Origin: Piper betle
Lineage: Eukaryota; Streptophyta; Magnoliopsida; Piperales; Piperaceae
Direction of reading: 5' to 3'
Length of the DNA stretch: 64,000 nucleotides
Assembly (NCBI GenBank): GCA_033002965.1
Contig: JAURVB010006483.1
Coordinates: forward strand, 1-64,000
The position numbers and the translations under genes are program-made. Positions within the stretch are counted from its first letter, which is position 1, and every line of letters starts with the position of its first letter. The notes below the pieces were generated by a model. That model made no database searches. It was not told where the DNA came from and saw only the letters and a list, made by a program, of their open reading frames with translations. This document shows, piece after piece, positions 1 through 12,700 of this stretch.

Positions 1-420
1 CTCGATGTGATTATTCAATCATCTATGCCTATGTGTGTTGTCAATGTTTTTAGGTAAACAAGTGCATGATTGGACTAGACCCAAAAATATTAAGTTTGGT
101 TTCAACTATATTGGGATTAGATCCATAGATTTAGGTCTTATTAATGTCAGGTTTCATATCGGTTCAAGTATCATAATTTTAGTTTATATATTCCAAAATA
201 TAATATATTTTTATTATAATAAAAATAATTATCTTAAAGTATTTAAATTTTTATATATTATTATATAAATATACGTGTTATAATAATCATTATCTGTTCG
301 GATGTGGGTTTTCTAAATGGGTTTCGAGTCTAAGTTAAATAAATAATATTCAGATTACTCTGCCAGGTGTACACGTTTTCCTAGCCCAAGTCCACAACGG
401 TGGGGTTTCGGTCCAGTTGC
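1..420. other. AT-rich intergenic DNA
   Basis: This stretch is AT-rich with short poly-A/T and TA runs. I see no supported gene. The 77-codon open frame starting near position 35 has no recognisable domain and a composition typical of random AT-rich DNA. It forms the distal 5' flank of the lipase gene. Confidence 0.5.
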
Positions 421-604
421 CACCTCAATCACTGTCCGTTTTGGATCCAAATCCGTTCATTATCCCCCCTTCCTTTCGTTTCCCCTCTTGCACCGGTCGC
501 CGACCGCGGCACCTCAATCACCGTCCGTTTTGGAACCAAATCCGTTTCATTATCCCCCTTCCTTTGGTTTCCCCTCTTGCACCGGTCGCCGTCGTCAACC
601 GCGG
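421..604. repeat. Tandem duplication of about 89 bp upstream of the lipase gene
   Basis: Copy 1 (about 421-509) and copy 2 (about 510-604) share almost their whole sequence. Each opens with a cacctcaatcac motif, passes through tccgttttgga and a C-rich run, and closes with ttgcaccggtcgcc followed by ccgcgg. A few substitutions and a short insertion near the end of copy 2 separate them. The repeat ends about 80 bp before the proposed lipase start, so it probably lies in the promoter or 5' UTR. A regulatory role is possible but not shown. Confidence 0.85.
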
Positions 605-685
605 CGGGTGTGGCCGTGATCATTGATCAATAACTATCGCATAGTAATTGGTGAAATCAGGGGACCATTAGCAGAGTTGAAGGTG

Positions 686-3600
686 ATGGAATGGTGCCGA
701 CGCTTCAAGCTCTTCTTCTTCCTTTCCTTGCTTGCCCTCGCTGGCGCCAGAGGTACATCTGATGGGTGTTTTCTGCCGTTTTTGTCAAATTTATGTGTGG
801 ATTTTAGTAATTTCATGTGTGGTGGAAAAAAAGGAGAATTTCGTATTTTTATTGGGATATGTTTACTTTCAACATGCTGATCATTGGAATGTTGTTGTTA
901 GGGTGGTAGTTCGGGCCCTGATACATTAGCATATTGGTATTGATTGTTTGCAGAGAAAAGTATCACATATTCTCATCTTATAGGGTAATTGATTGTGTGT
1001 GTGTGTGTGTAGGGGGGATTAGAAGCTGTTTCTTAATTGTTGATTGAGCTGTGTTCTCAATCTATAATAATATCTTAGCTTATTTTTTATGAACCGCATT
1101 AAAATATGTTCAGATTGGGGCTTACATACCAAAGGAAGGTATTCTCAACTCTTCCCCTCCTGCCCTGAACATGTCCAGGATGGTGCCATTTTGTAATCTT
1201 CCTGCCATGATGAACCCTGGGTTAATTTTGATTCACAGTAATGAAGTTCGTTTGTTTGCAGAATTGAAAGTCAGCCACAAGGACCATGTCTCTCCATATG
1301 ATCCAGCTCTTGCCAGAACTCTAGTGGAGTACGCTTCTGCAGTAAGAAACCCTTATATGTCCTCTTATTTCCTGTTCGGCTGCCGGCACTAGTTTTAATC
1401 CATGCTTATATAGGTGTGACCAGTTTGATTTTGACTCTGTTAGATTACTTCTCAAATTTTTGCAGGTTTACATGTCAGATTTGACTTCATTGATCATGTG
1501 GACTTGTGAGCGATGCAATGGAATGACCAAGGTAGAATTTCAGGGATGAAAGAAATAAGTTACAAGCTGTTTTGCAACTGCATAATTTCTTTAGTTCAAA
1601 TTTACATACTTGATATATGATTTTCTATTCATTGTAATACTCTCTTTTATGCAGGGATTTGAAATCATAGACCTGATAGTGGATGTCCAACACTGCTTAC
1701 AGGTGCATCTCATGATGATGACTCACTTAATATTGAAAACTTTATGCTTGCATCTTTCTTAATGCATTATTCTTCTCTAAAATTTATAACAGATTGACAT
1801 GGGAAAACTCCAACATAGCATTTTCATTGCATTTGCTTGCAAATTCAATATGGAAATAATGTATCCTTCAGTCTGTCTTCCATGATGCAGAATGATGTAA
1901 CCAGCAACCATTCACTCTCCTCTTCCTTTCACTCTCAACCCAAACCACCACCACCCCAACTCCCTCCCCCCAGACACACACACCCCAATCATGCCTACCA
2001 TTTCCCTGCTTCTTACCCTGTCCAATGCTATCCACCAGTCTCTTATGTAACTACTATCATTCCATTTTTTCATTGTTGGAACACTGGTCCTGTTTCAACC
2101 TTCTTTTCCTCTCTCCTTTTCTCTCAGCCTCAGTCTAATATTTAATATATATATTTTTTCTTTAGGCTTATGTTGGAGTGGCTGAAGATCTCAAGGCTAT
2201 TGTAGTTGCGTTCAGAGGAACTCAGGAACACAGGCATGCTGCTCGACTTTAAACTATCTTCTTTCTGTTCATCTTTTTATAGCATTATTTCTAGATGCTG
2301 GTTTGTGAGAAGCATAGCATTTCAGATCATGGTCCTCTGATTACTGCCACACTGTCTTACCATCTTCATTATTGGTTGTCCATTGCCCTTTGGCCTTTAG
2401 TGATGTGACAAGTGGAATACATCTAAAAGACGTTATTTCAGCTGTGAATTCTACATTACCAAAGGTTCACACTGTATAATTAGAAGTAGCACTGTAATCT
2501 TTAAATGGTGAATGTAAAGAATTAATTTGTGGGATGACAAGGGAAGAAGCAAATAGCTGAGTTTCCATTTGTGTAATTGTGGTAATCGGAGGGATGATGC
2601 TTCATGAAATATTAGGATTTTAAGGAAAAGTTAAATTGGTATTATTACCACCTCATAGCATATATTTCTATTTTGGGCAGTTGATAATTCTTGATGTATA
2701 TATATATTATCTTTCCTGTCATTAATCAACTTTAACATTTTGGTTGGCAAGGACTTTTTTCTTCAATTGACCATTTTTTATTTTTAGAACAATATTTTGA
2801 AAATCATGCAAAAAAAGTGACAAGATTTACATATATGCTGTTTAGGACTTAACCCTCTTAAGAGGGGATAATAAGATGAAGTATTGGTGATTGTTAATTA
2901 AGATATACTAGTTATGGTCATCTTCTATTAAAAACTTCGTTACAAAGAAATCTAGCTTGCACGGAAGGGGGATTCTTCAGAGTATTTTCTTTGTTGAAAA
3001 GATCGTGTAGGTTGTCAACTGTTTTGATTTTTAATTCTTTGCATCAAGTTACTGATTTCTTTTAACAAGTTTGTGCAGCATACAGAACTGGGTGGAAGAT
3101 TTGTTCTGGAAGCAGCTGGACGTTGATTACCCTGGCATGCCTGATGCAATGGTAATACTAGTCTATAAAAGATAATAAGATTCTTTCTACTGGAAGTTTG
3201 TCAGTCCAACATGAGCTCATATTATAGTGTTCCGTTTCAGGTTCATCATGGATTTTATTCTGCTTATCACAACACAACTGTGCGTCCTGGAATTTTAGAT
3301 GCTATTGACAGAGCCAAGCAGTTATATGGAAACTTGCAGATAATGGTTACTGGGCATTCGATGGGAGGGGCTATGGCATCATTCTGTGCCCTTGATCTGG
3401 TGGTATGTGGAAGCCATAGACTTCTTCATATGTTACCATTTTATGGTTATTAAGTTGAAAGACATTAAAAAATTCATTTTGTATGTGTGATATGAGTTAT
3501 TGATTGTATGGTTTTTAATATTACCATGGAGGCAATATGCTTAGATTGCAAATAAATCTGAAGTAGAAAGTAAATTTTAACCTAGTAATTTTAGGGATTC

Positions 3601-4750
3601 CGAGTTTGCAGGCTGACATAAAATGAGGGCCCTTTGTTGAGAGTCTTCAATACTTTGGCTTACTCGTATTTGATGCAGAGAAACTGGATCATATTAATAC
3701 AATATTCTGTCTAAAGCTAAAATATGGTTACTTGAGCATATATAACTCTAAGACACCAACATTGTCCATTTTGTGTGTCCAGGTTAACCACAAAGCTCAT
3801 GATATTCATCTCATGACTTTTGGGCAACCTCGTGTTGGAAATGCTGCTTTTTCATCTTATTTTAGTAAGGTTGTTCAAAATGCAACTCGCATCACCAATC
3901 GTCACGATATAGTTCCTCATCTGCCTCCTTACTTTTCTCTCTTTCCTCAAAAGACATACCATCATTTTGCGAGAGAGGTATTTTGCTCTATTTAAACATC
4001 TTATTACTATTTGCCATTGTTCTTTGTGCTAAGATTAAATTCCTTCAGATATTGGCAAAGAACGTCATACTCTTCTAAGAGCTCATATGTGGCTAAATTT
4101 TTTTAGGTGATTTGCAGTGTCTAATTTCTTAAATATTTAACATGTCATTTGTTAAAAAACTCACAAGCTGGTTAATGCTATGATGCCATTGTCATGTGTA
4201 TTTTTGGCGTCTGAAAGGTGTGTTTGATGTAAAAGTGATTTGGGGCTTTGTTATATTTCTGGTTCTGTTTGTCTTATTACGAATTTAAATTAATGTGGAA
4301 AGCGATTTGAGTAAGTCAAAAGTATTTTTCTTGGAAGAAATTGCTGTAATGTTGATGAAATTTTAGGTTTGGCTTTATGACATTGGTCTTGGAAGCCTTG
4401 TGTACACGGTAGAGAAGGTTTGTGATTCTACAGGAGAAGATTTAACATGCAGCAGGTAATGTCTCTTTCTTTTCTGTTTGTTTTTCCCCTCCCTATATTT
4501 TATCTTAGCTGGGTGTGATTATTCCAAGTTCTGTTTAAATCTTCGTAGGTCTGTCATTGGGAACAGCATTGTCGATCATCTAAAGTACTTTGGAGTGGAC
4601 CTTGAGGCAGAGACATGGGGTTCTTGCACAATTGTAATGGATAAAAGCATTCTAAGCGATACTGCAAACTACAATAGTAGTTTTGTTTTGACAAGGAATC
4701 CATTTTCATCTGACATAATGCTGAAAAGACCGATAACTGCATCTTCTTAG
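686..4750 (+). CDS. Class 3 lipase (alpha/beta hydrolase), 10 exons, 349 aa
   Basis: The exons are 686-752, 1262-1341, 1466-1531, 1655-1702, 2166-2233, 3079-3151, 3241-3402, 3783-3977, 4367-4455 and 4549-4750. They sum to 1050 nt with no internal stop. The protein opens with a hydrophobic leader (about residues 6-20), which suggests the secretory pathway. A fungal-type triacylglycerol lipase fold follows, with strand motif AFRGTQ, nucleophile elbow GHSMGG (Ser174), Asp230 in NRHDIVP and probable His293. Known class 3 lipases hydrolyse ester bonds of acylglycerols or related lipids; the substrate here is unknown. Intron 5 (2234-3078) has a GC rather than GT donor, and both reading frame and the EHSIQNW junction support it. 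An in-frame ATG at 623 would add 21 residues, but 686 gives the cleaner signal peptide. The lipase call is firm. Confidence 0.93.
994..1010. repeat. (GT)n microsatellite in lipase intron 1
   Basis: A short uninterrupted GT run lies inside the first intron of the lipase gene. It is a potential length polymorphism with no evident function. Confidence 0.9.
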
Positions 4751-7212
4751 CATTCCTTTGTCTGATTCTGTTAAGGCCTCTCGCAAATACTTTAACGAGG
4801 CTTCATTCTTTGGAAATGTCTTATGGGTTAGGGTCAATCAATACAGGACCCTGAAAAGAAAAGCTTCTGTATATATTGTAATGATGGTTAAGTCACTTGA
4901 TGTGAATTATTTCCACTAAAAATATTTATCTATGAACCAGATCTGATTCTTCATGTAAATTGAATCCTGAAAGAAATGTAAAGTCCATTGAAACTCTTTT
5001 CTTCTTTGCTTGTATGATAGTGAGATCCGATGCAGAGAATTGAAGAGCTTCATCACAAGGTTGAAAGCTAAGTAGATTCGTGTATATTTTACCTAATTAT
5101 TACCCGCTGGTTGGACGTAAATGTAGCATCTTCTCTGTATCTATATATTGTTTCTATTTAAAACTCAAATTTACTCTCACTCGGATATTATGATAAAAAA
5201 TCCTCTTTATTTTTTGGTTATTAATAGTTTTAGTCTCAGCTCCAAACTCATTTATTTAAGAGTTTCTTGTACATTTTGGCTGGCGAAGCATACACGTTTT
5301 CAAAACGTGTATCTTTCAATTTGTTTGTATATAACTGATATGATGGTTCTCCTATTTATGCTTCAAATAAATTGTAGATCTTTAAATTAATTTTCACCCA
5401 AGAAATTAAAGCCACTAAAAATTAGGGAGAGTGTTATATAACTCTCAAAGAGATTAAAAATAACGTACTCAGTATTAAAACTAAGTTTTCCCCTTCAAAA
5501 AATTTTTTTTCAAATAAAAAATTACATTATTATTTATGGTTTAGCTTAGAATGCAGAATCAGACCTGGTGCGGGGTGTTGCCGCAGGTAGACGTCTTTTA
5601 TACTATATTAAGTTTGTTAAGAGCGGTCGGGACGCGCTTTGCTAGTTCGAAGGCGGTTCAAGTTCCTTACCTAAATAAACGTTCTTTTTCTTACCGAATC
5701 TTCACCTTCCACGCTTCCAACTTGGATGTGGGAGCTAACTGCTTACTGCTAGCCTTGTAATTAACATATATATATATACATATAAATCAACTACCATTGC
5801 ACCTAATTTAGGAAAAGAAGAACCAGTTCTTATTTTTCAACTTGTAAGTCCTACTTAAGTAACTAATTCGGATCTTGCAACATAATGGTCATTGCTATTG
5901 CATGGTAAACGTGATCGTGCGTGACAATGCTTCTTAATACAAAAACTAAAGTCTATCTTTATGTATATATATGTTATGTAATTATTTAAATTTGAAATAT
6001 GTTCCTATCTCTTGCGTTTTGGGATCCGACTCATGTTGAGTTCTACCTCGATAGTCGCCTTGTCTTCTAGTCTAAGCAAGAAACAATCATGCAACCATGT
6101 TCTTATGAAGTGGGTATATATATCTAATATAAGAAACGGGGGTTGAGAGAGAAGTTGGGTTTTCATGTGGCGAGACGTTGGCGTGTGTGATTCCTTTGTT
6201 TATGCTCGAAAGAAAAGGTCAGCGAGTCGCCGACAGAGAAATCACATGAAGGAGTCGAATGTCATCAAAGTTGGAAGCTTGTCCACGCCGCCTTGTTGCG
6301 GGAAGGACGCGCAACGGCCTCAAACCACCGTCATATTCATTAATGTTGCAGCGTTGCTTTTCAATTATTCATTCACAATGCGCACGGCATGAGCTGGGTC
6401 CGGAACCGTAGCGTCGTGTCAGCGTCAAATGAACTGATCAGCCATTCATTCAAACGATAAACTCATCCTCGTCTATTTTCCCTCAAATCAGACCAGGATT
6501 TTATAATTAAAAGATTTTCTTCAAAACATTAAAAAAATTTCGTCACCAGAATTATATTTTCTTGTAGGGAGTATCTCAAATGCTAATACTAGCTACGGAG
6601 CTCCGTGTCATTATTATGGATTATATATGAAGATTGCGAATATACCCGTTTCTGTCAAAGGAGCAAGGCAAGTCTCAATCTGGTCTGGACGTCCAGATTG
6701 AGGCAGCTGGTTTTGACAGTCATGATCCATGCTCTCGGGATTGGTATCTTCTTAGCACGATCTCGTTTTTTTGTAAACTAAACTATACGAGTTTGCAATA
6801 GCTAACACATACATTGATTCTACGAATAGTACACATCATCTCATGAGGATCATTGGTTAGATATATTAATCTAATCCGAAGATTAATATGAGCCTACCCG
6901 TTTATACATTGCACACGGTGCCCCACACACGACCGCCCAGAGTCCTTTACATATATATATATATATATATCATCGAATATCAACGGCAGCGATCCTACGT
7001 ACCTAAGATTCTTCCACGCGGAATCTTAACACCCTACCATCCTTCACCCGTCGGACACACGTACGATCCGCATCGTGTAACTCACCTACACGCGAATTCT
7101 CGTTACTCCCCATGAGATCTCCAATGAGCAACGGACACGTGCTTCTCTTCCCCCGAGAGACCTCTCCTTCCCGGAAGCGTAAGAACCACCGCCCCCAACC
7201 GCCGTTTCTTAC
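4751..7212. other. Lipase 3' flank and intergenic DNA
   Basis: The first few hundred bases are probably the lipase 3' UTR, with several AT-rich possible polyadenylation signals. An open frame at 5551-5760 (69 codons) lies in a patch richer in GC than its surroundings but matches no family I recognise. A perfect 10-bp hairpin occupies 6674-6683 and 6693-6702. A 20-bp (AT)n run covers 6951-6970. The open frame at 6165-6392 has no recognisable features. Nothing here supports a further gene. Confidence 0.5.
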
Positions 7213-7223
7213 TCTATATATAA
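7213..7223 (+). promoter_or_regulatory. Probable TATA box of the calmodulin-like gene
   Basis: The motif ctatatataac lies about 95-105 bp before the ATG at 7317. That spacing leaves a 5' UTR of roughly 65-75 nt if transcription starts about 30 bp downstream. The assignment rests on motif and position only. Confidence 0.6.
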
Positions 7224-7316
7224 CGGACTCCAAGCTCCAACCTTTCCCAATCCATCCAACCTCTAATCATCTCCAACGATCGGACGCTAGCTACTTGGGT
7301 ATAATTCAATTCGAAG

Positions 7317-7895
7317 ATGGCGAGCAAGAGCTTCTTCGGAAGAGCCAAAAAGACCAAAGCTTTGCTGCCGGCGACAAGCACCAGTGCTCCTCCGGCGGCG
7401 TCTTCGTCTCTCGCGCCCTCGCCATCTTTCATCTGCCGGGTCCAGAACCCGGACGATATGCGCCACGTCTTCGACAAGGTGGACGCCAACGGCGATGGGA
7501 GGATCTCCCTGTCGGAGCTAGAGCAGATGCTTCGAAGCCTCGGCGGCGGGGCGGAGGAGGCGGAGGCGATGATGAAGGAGGCGGACGCGGACGGCGACGG
7601 TTTCATAAGCTTGGAGGAGTTCGTGGCGGTGAACAGGACCGGGGAGGGGGACGCGGCGGCGTGCATTGAGGATCTGAGGCGGGCCTTCGAGGTGTATGAC
7701 AGGGACGGGAATGGGGTGATATCGGCGGAGGAGCTCCACCATGTGCTCCGGTCGATGGGGGAGAAAGCGTCGTTGTCGGCGTGCAGGAGCATGATTCGGA
7801 GTGTCGATCGGAACGGCGACGGGGCCGTCAACTTCGACGAGTTCTTGCTCATGATGGGCGGTCGCTCTGCTCCTCTTCTTACTCCCCATACATGA
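7317..7895 (+). CDS. CML: Calmodulin-like protein with four EF-hands, intronless, 192 aa
   Basis: This single-exon gene encodes four canonical EF-hand loops at about residues 56-67, 90-101, 128-139 and 164-175. All begin with Asp, carry the central Gly and end with Glu, so all four should bind calcium. A basic, Ser/Ala/Pro-rich N-terminal extension of about 45 residues precedes the first hand, and a short hydrophilic tail follows the last. This layout is typical of plant calmodulin-like sensors, which relay calcium signals by binding target proteins. No N-terminal Gly-2 myristoylation site or CaaX box is visible, so a soluble protein is likely. Coding GC is much higher than in the surrounding DNA, as is common in intronless monocot genes. 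The start follows a plausible TATA box and is the first ATG of the frame. Confidence 0.95.
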   Translation: MASKSFFGRAKKTKALLPATSTSAPPAASSSLAPSPSFICRVQNPDDMRHVFDKVDANGDGRISLSELEQMLRSLGGGAEEAEAMMKEADADGDGFISLEEFVAVNRTGEGDAAACIEDLRRAFEVYDRDGNGVISAEELHHVLRSMGEKASLSACRSMIRSVDRNGDGAVNFDEFLLMMGGRSAPLLTPHT

Positions 7896-8439
7896 TCCTC
7901 TTTTTTCACGTTCGGCGGTAGTTTAGATTGATTGATTGATTTTGTTCGTTTGTAAAAAGAGCCTGTATTCTTTGTGGAATTGATGTTGCCATATGATCTT
8001 CTCCCTCTTTAATTCAATCAATCAACAAACTCCACTCTGTTCTAATTTCTCAGTTGATCAATTCATGCTTGTGGGTACGTAGAGTTTGCTCTGAATTTGC
8101 AACACTATTCTTTCTCATGGCGGGGATCTATCACTGTCTATATTGATTGATTTGCCGATCTCGGTGATTCTGTGTTTCCCTGGCAAAAGATTACACTGTG
8201 GTTGCTGTAGGAGGGAAACGACGTTGGAACTAGAACCGGGAACTGCTTCAATTGGAAGTTTCATAAAGCCAGTTTTGTTCTTTTTGAGCGGCTCTTTGTA
8301 ACAATCTACTCTCTACCATGCTGGGTGCTCCATATTTGCCTTTTGGTTCGTGCCACCTTCGGAAAGCAATTGAAACAAAATAAATTCACTTTCATTTTAT
8401 TTACATAAAAACTATACATCGCGAAAAATAAGGATTACA
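7896..8439. other. 3' UTR and flank of the calmodulin-like gene
   Basis: T-rich sequence follows the stop codon, with possible polyadenylation signals. I see no further gene before the duplicated block that starts near 8440. Confidence 0.5.
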
Positions 8440-9775
8440 TCTAAAAAGTGCGAAATATCAAATCTGAGATTACCACAATGGATCATCTAGACATCCAGTG
8501 AACATTGGTATACAGATTTGATGCCGAATGTCAAGACCCATTTTCGTTGACAACACGTAGAATTAAAAACGACCTTTGTTAGGAAGGAAGAAGATATCAA
8601 GATGTGATATTATAAAATTATACTTGGAATCTCGAAGAGATCATTTTCATAGGCATTTGACAAAAGAACACCTGGCTTCATGTTTCCCAAGATAAAAGAG
8701 AATCAGACTCATGGGTAGACCTGCAGCTGATCACACCGACCAGTAGTGCGTGGGGAAGATACTATTAACATGGTCGTGGTCTCTGTGCATTTCTTTCATC
8801 TAATGTCTTTCGAAAGGAAGCTACAAATGGGTCGCCGAACCCCATTTGCGAGCAGAACTCCTGGCCATCCTCCGAGCCCTAAGAGACACCTCCAGTTTTG
8901 GTGCCAAAACCAAACTCGTCCTCACTGCCGAGCGCCATGTTTTGGTGGACAACATGTCCATATATTTTGAGCTTATTAATAAATGCACCACTGGGGAAGA
9001 AACGTTAGCATGCGTTGGACGAGACTATGTCACACAAACGCACAAACTCAGCTCTATACAAATAACATACATATTTTGAACTTTTGCCTATTACTTTTTA
9101 TCTGTATATATTTCAAAAAGTAGGATTCATGTACTCAGCTCTATAGTCTATACAAAGTAGTGGAGTCAATTTGAAGCTAACTCGGTCATTTACGATGTAC
9201 CTTTGTTAATAACGTAAATAATAGTGAATTAAATATAAAATGACATGTGATGAATTCAGGGTTTTATGTATTTTTAGCTTTGAGAGTTATATGAAAGCAA
9301 ACATAAAGCCATTTCAACAATGGTTCGCGCATTTTTAGTTCTTACAAGGCAAACTCTTACCCACACCCAAGTTAAGTACGTATTTAGAAATTAACGGAGT
9401 TAGCCGAGATCGAATTCCCCACAAGTGGACTCTGCAATTGTTATTAACCACATGGCAAAATTATTAATTAAATTTAGCATAGCTATGGGACATACATCTT
9501 GGTTAAATTAAATAACTTTCCATATATAAATCAATGCTCTACTTAGCTGACTAACTAAGCATATATTATAGGAGCATGTATCAAGCTTGGTAATTGTTAG
9601 GCCCAGTCGAAAGTATGGCACATGCAAGGGGAAGTTGTAAGTACTTGCACGCCATTTTTCACAACCTTGCTAATATTTATATAAGGTCTTGTAGCAAATT
9701 GAAATTCATCTCATAATTGCGGCTATTTTTAGTATATAAAATATCTAAAGAACAAATTTAATTCATTAGATTTAA
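8440..9775. repeat. Non-coding segmental duplication, copy A
   Basis: This block aligns, in the same orientation, with about 17515-19990. Shared landmarks in order include catctagacat (8486 against 17568), gacaacacgt (8549 against 17631), catgtttcccaagat (about 8681 against 17901), the pair around gtgaattaaatataaaatgacatg (about 9222 against 18824) and atctaaagaaca (about 9744 against 19950). Identity is moderate and broken by indels. Copy A has about 200 bp at 8840-9050 with no clear counterpart. The open frames at 8746-8970 and 8846-9079 are not preserved in copy B, so they are unlikely to be genes. Confidence 0.8.
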
Positions 9776-12700
9776 TCATTAATTATATGCATTTTAATTG
9801 TATGTTGTGACTTGTAATGTATGTAGTCATGGATGAAATTTTATTATTTACTAATTTGATGTATGCACGTCATGATTAGCTTCATAAACTTGAATATGGT
9901 CGAAGTATTTTATAATTAACAACCTTGAAATGGATTTAAGATTGGCTGATGCCTTGTTTGTATGAATTTAAACTTAGAAAAAAGAAACGATATAATGAAA
10001 CCATAATAATTTAATCTCTTTTCAAACAAGACTCATTCTAAATTCTCAGTTAGAATGTAAATAAAGTGTATAGAAGCTTCATTAAATTTAGAATTCGATT
10101 GTTATGTTTCTTATTATGCCCTAGTTTGTATAAAGAGAAATATAATTTATAAAAACATGAATATAGTTCATATGGTTATGATTGTTATTTTGGAAAATCC
10201 TAACACGAGAATGATAATTAGGGTGTTAGATAAGAGCGATTAAAATTTCATGCATTGTGGGCTTTTTTGACCCCTAAACGAAAAATAGGAAAAAGAAGGG
10301 AGGGCCCATCGTAGCCTTGTATTGAGTTTATCATAACTCGAGCAGTAGACCTTCGACCGGAGAAATTTCTCTTGCGTTGGAAACTTTAGAGTGCTTTCTT
10401 TTTTTGTCCTAAAATTTTATAATTTTTAAGTAAGTATTTCAGGAGGTATAAATTTTATAAATTAGGGGTGTTCAATCCTAGTTGTCATAGACAACCTATT
10501 ATAGATTTGTATATCTTACTTTTATGAATTATTGATGATGATCAATGATTCTTTAATAAATATTAAATGATATTTTTGTGATGTGATATTGTATATATGC
10601 CTTATTTTATGTGTGTATTATGCATAAATTAACGATGAAGTATATTCATATCATCTTATGTATATGCATACATATAGTTAGTTCAGATAGTGATATGGAC
10701 TGTACTTTATTGCCTTTTGAGATCCCTTTTGATGTTTAATCTTTACTTTGGGAGTTTTAAGATCCCTTTTGATTTTATTGTGACTAGACGGATTAATCGA
10801 ATTGAAATTTTTAATACTATTGGCGTGTGGAAAATACTTAATATGTTTAATTAAGAAAATAAGTAAGAAAGATGAAAACTTAGACAAATAGTTTTCATGT
10901 TTTCATAAATATTAAATCAAAGTAATGACGAGTCTAAGCTTAAAATTCATTAAATTGGGATCGGCTAAACTAATGGGTCATACCGATAAAAACTCGGCCA
11001 TCCATCTTAAACCAATTCTGGAATTGGGAGGTTAATATTTTAACACCTCAAATCAAGTTTACCTCGGAATAGAAACATTAGGATCAATTTGGGCCACACC
11101 TAAATCAATTAATCTAAAAGACTCAAACAAGAAACAGATCAAAATAACCATCTTAGTGTCTCAAGAAAAACATCATTGAAAAAAACCAGAATAATGAATA
11201 GATGCATGTAATAACTTAATAAGAAATTACGTGTAATGACAAGATATAAAATCATTCAACACATAATAAAAAGCCAAAATATAAATAGATAAAATAAGAA
11301 ATAAATACATTAAAATAATTGATGAAGTTAAAATCTAAGTGTCTCATCTAGAGATCACATCATGTCATGCTAATACATAAGCGGGCTAGAGAACATATCA
11401 CACTACATCGAATAAAATAAATGAACATGCATCAAACACAAACAAAAGTATGTAAAAAAACAATAGCGCGCTGAACATAAGTGTGTGTATCAACTATTTA
11501 TCATTTTACCAAAGCCGACTCAACATACAGAAAGACAAACCTACATAAAATAGAAAAAATATCAGCAACGACTCTCACTTACCTGAAAAATAATTAATAC
11601 AAATTAACAAGTGGAATTTGACTTTTACAAAGAAGTAAAACTACTAGATAATCTCTATAGGAATACTCAAATGACATCTAGTGAAAAGTCATCAAACTAC
11701 GGACAAAATAATATCCCAAACTAAACTCGTGATGTACCAATCTCGACAAATACCTCTCGCGACAATAACTGATCCCATTCTTAAAAAACAATCAAATAAT
11801 TATTAGAAAGAATCAAAGCTGGTGATAGAAATAAAACCATTTTTCTGAATACCCCAATTAAATCTTAATCTGATAATAATTACCCAAAAGAAAGAGACTG
11901 CTATCCGAGGTCAAAACCTAGCTTGCCGAGACGGTGTCGGATCGCAATGGAGGAGACCCAAGCAGTTTAGGTGTTGCCTGGTTTTGTAGATGGGGAAATC
12001 TTGTAGGAGAGGACCCGTTAGATAATTTATGGGAATGAGAGGGATGCCATGTATGTACTCATCAAATTATCGGTTTAACAACCATAATTAATATCATTGT
12101 TTGCACTGATGCTACACTTTGGGATGCCAAGTTGTATTTCTAAATGCTGTTGGAGAAAATATAGGTGGAAGCTCGAATCGTTGGTGGAGCATCCTTCTAA
12201 CTTGGAAATGCAGAAAATAAAGTTATATCATAGCTTTTACAAGGAAACTCTACCGAATCTTTTTACATGAAACCAAGTTGTACTGGGATAATTAAGTGTT
12301 AAGATAAACCGGGAATAACGTAATGACATTTATATAATACATTTGCATCACTTAATATGAAACAACACCCTAGATTTGTAAGTCACGTGTCATCAAAATC
12401 AATTCTTGAACTGAATCGAGAAACCAGGGCATTGGTGGCGAGTGACAACTTAGTATGGGAAGAAAATAAAAGAGACCAAAGGTGGGAAGAAAATAAAAGA
12501 GACTAAAGGTGAGAAGAAAAAGGAAAAACAAGAAAACATATTTTTTATATTATTTTCTATCGCAGATATTTGGTTAGAAGAAAGAAAAAAATTATATAGC
12601 ATCATTCTTACTTTCTCCCATTTCTTTGCATTTTTTACAGTAAAATGGCTATGAAAAAGTTTTCTGTATTTTACAAACTACTTTCTTTTTCTCACAGTTT

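Noticed and set aside
7112..7909. Open frames of 185 and 231 codons overlapping the calmodulin-like gene
   Set aside because: They are shadow frames of the GC-rich EF-hand gene. The four intact EF-hands fix the true frame.
8846..9079. Frame containing AELLAILRAL, weakly reminiscent of an RNase H motif
   Set aside because: Too short, with no catalytic acidic residues in order and no neighbouring retrotransposon domains.
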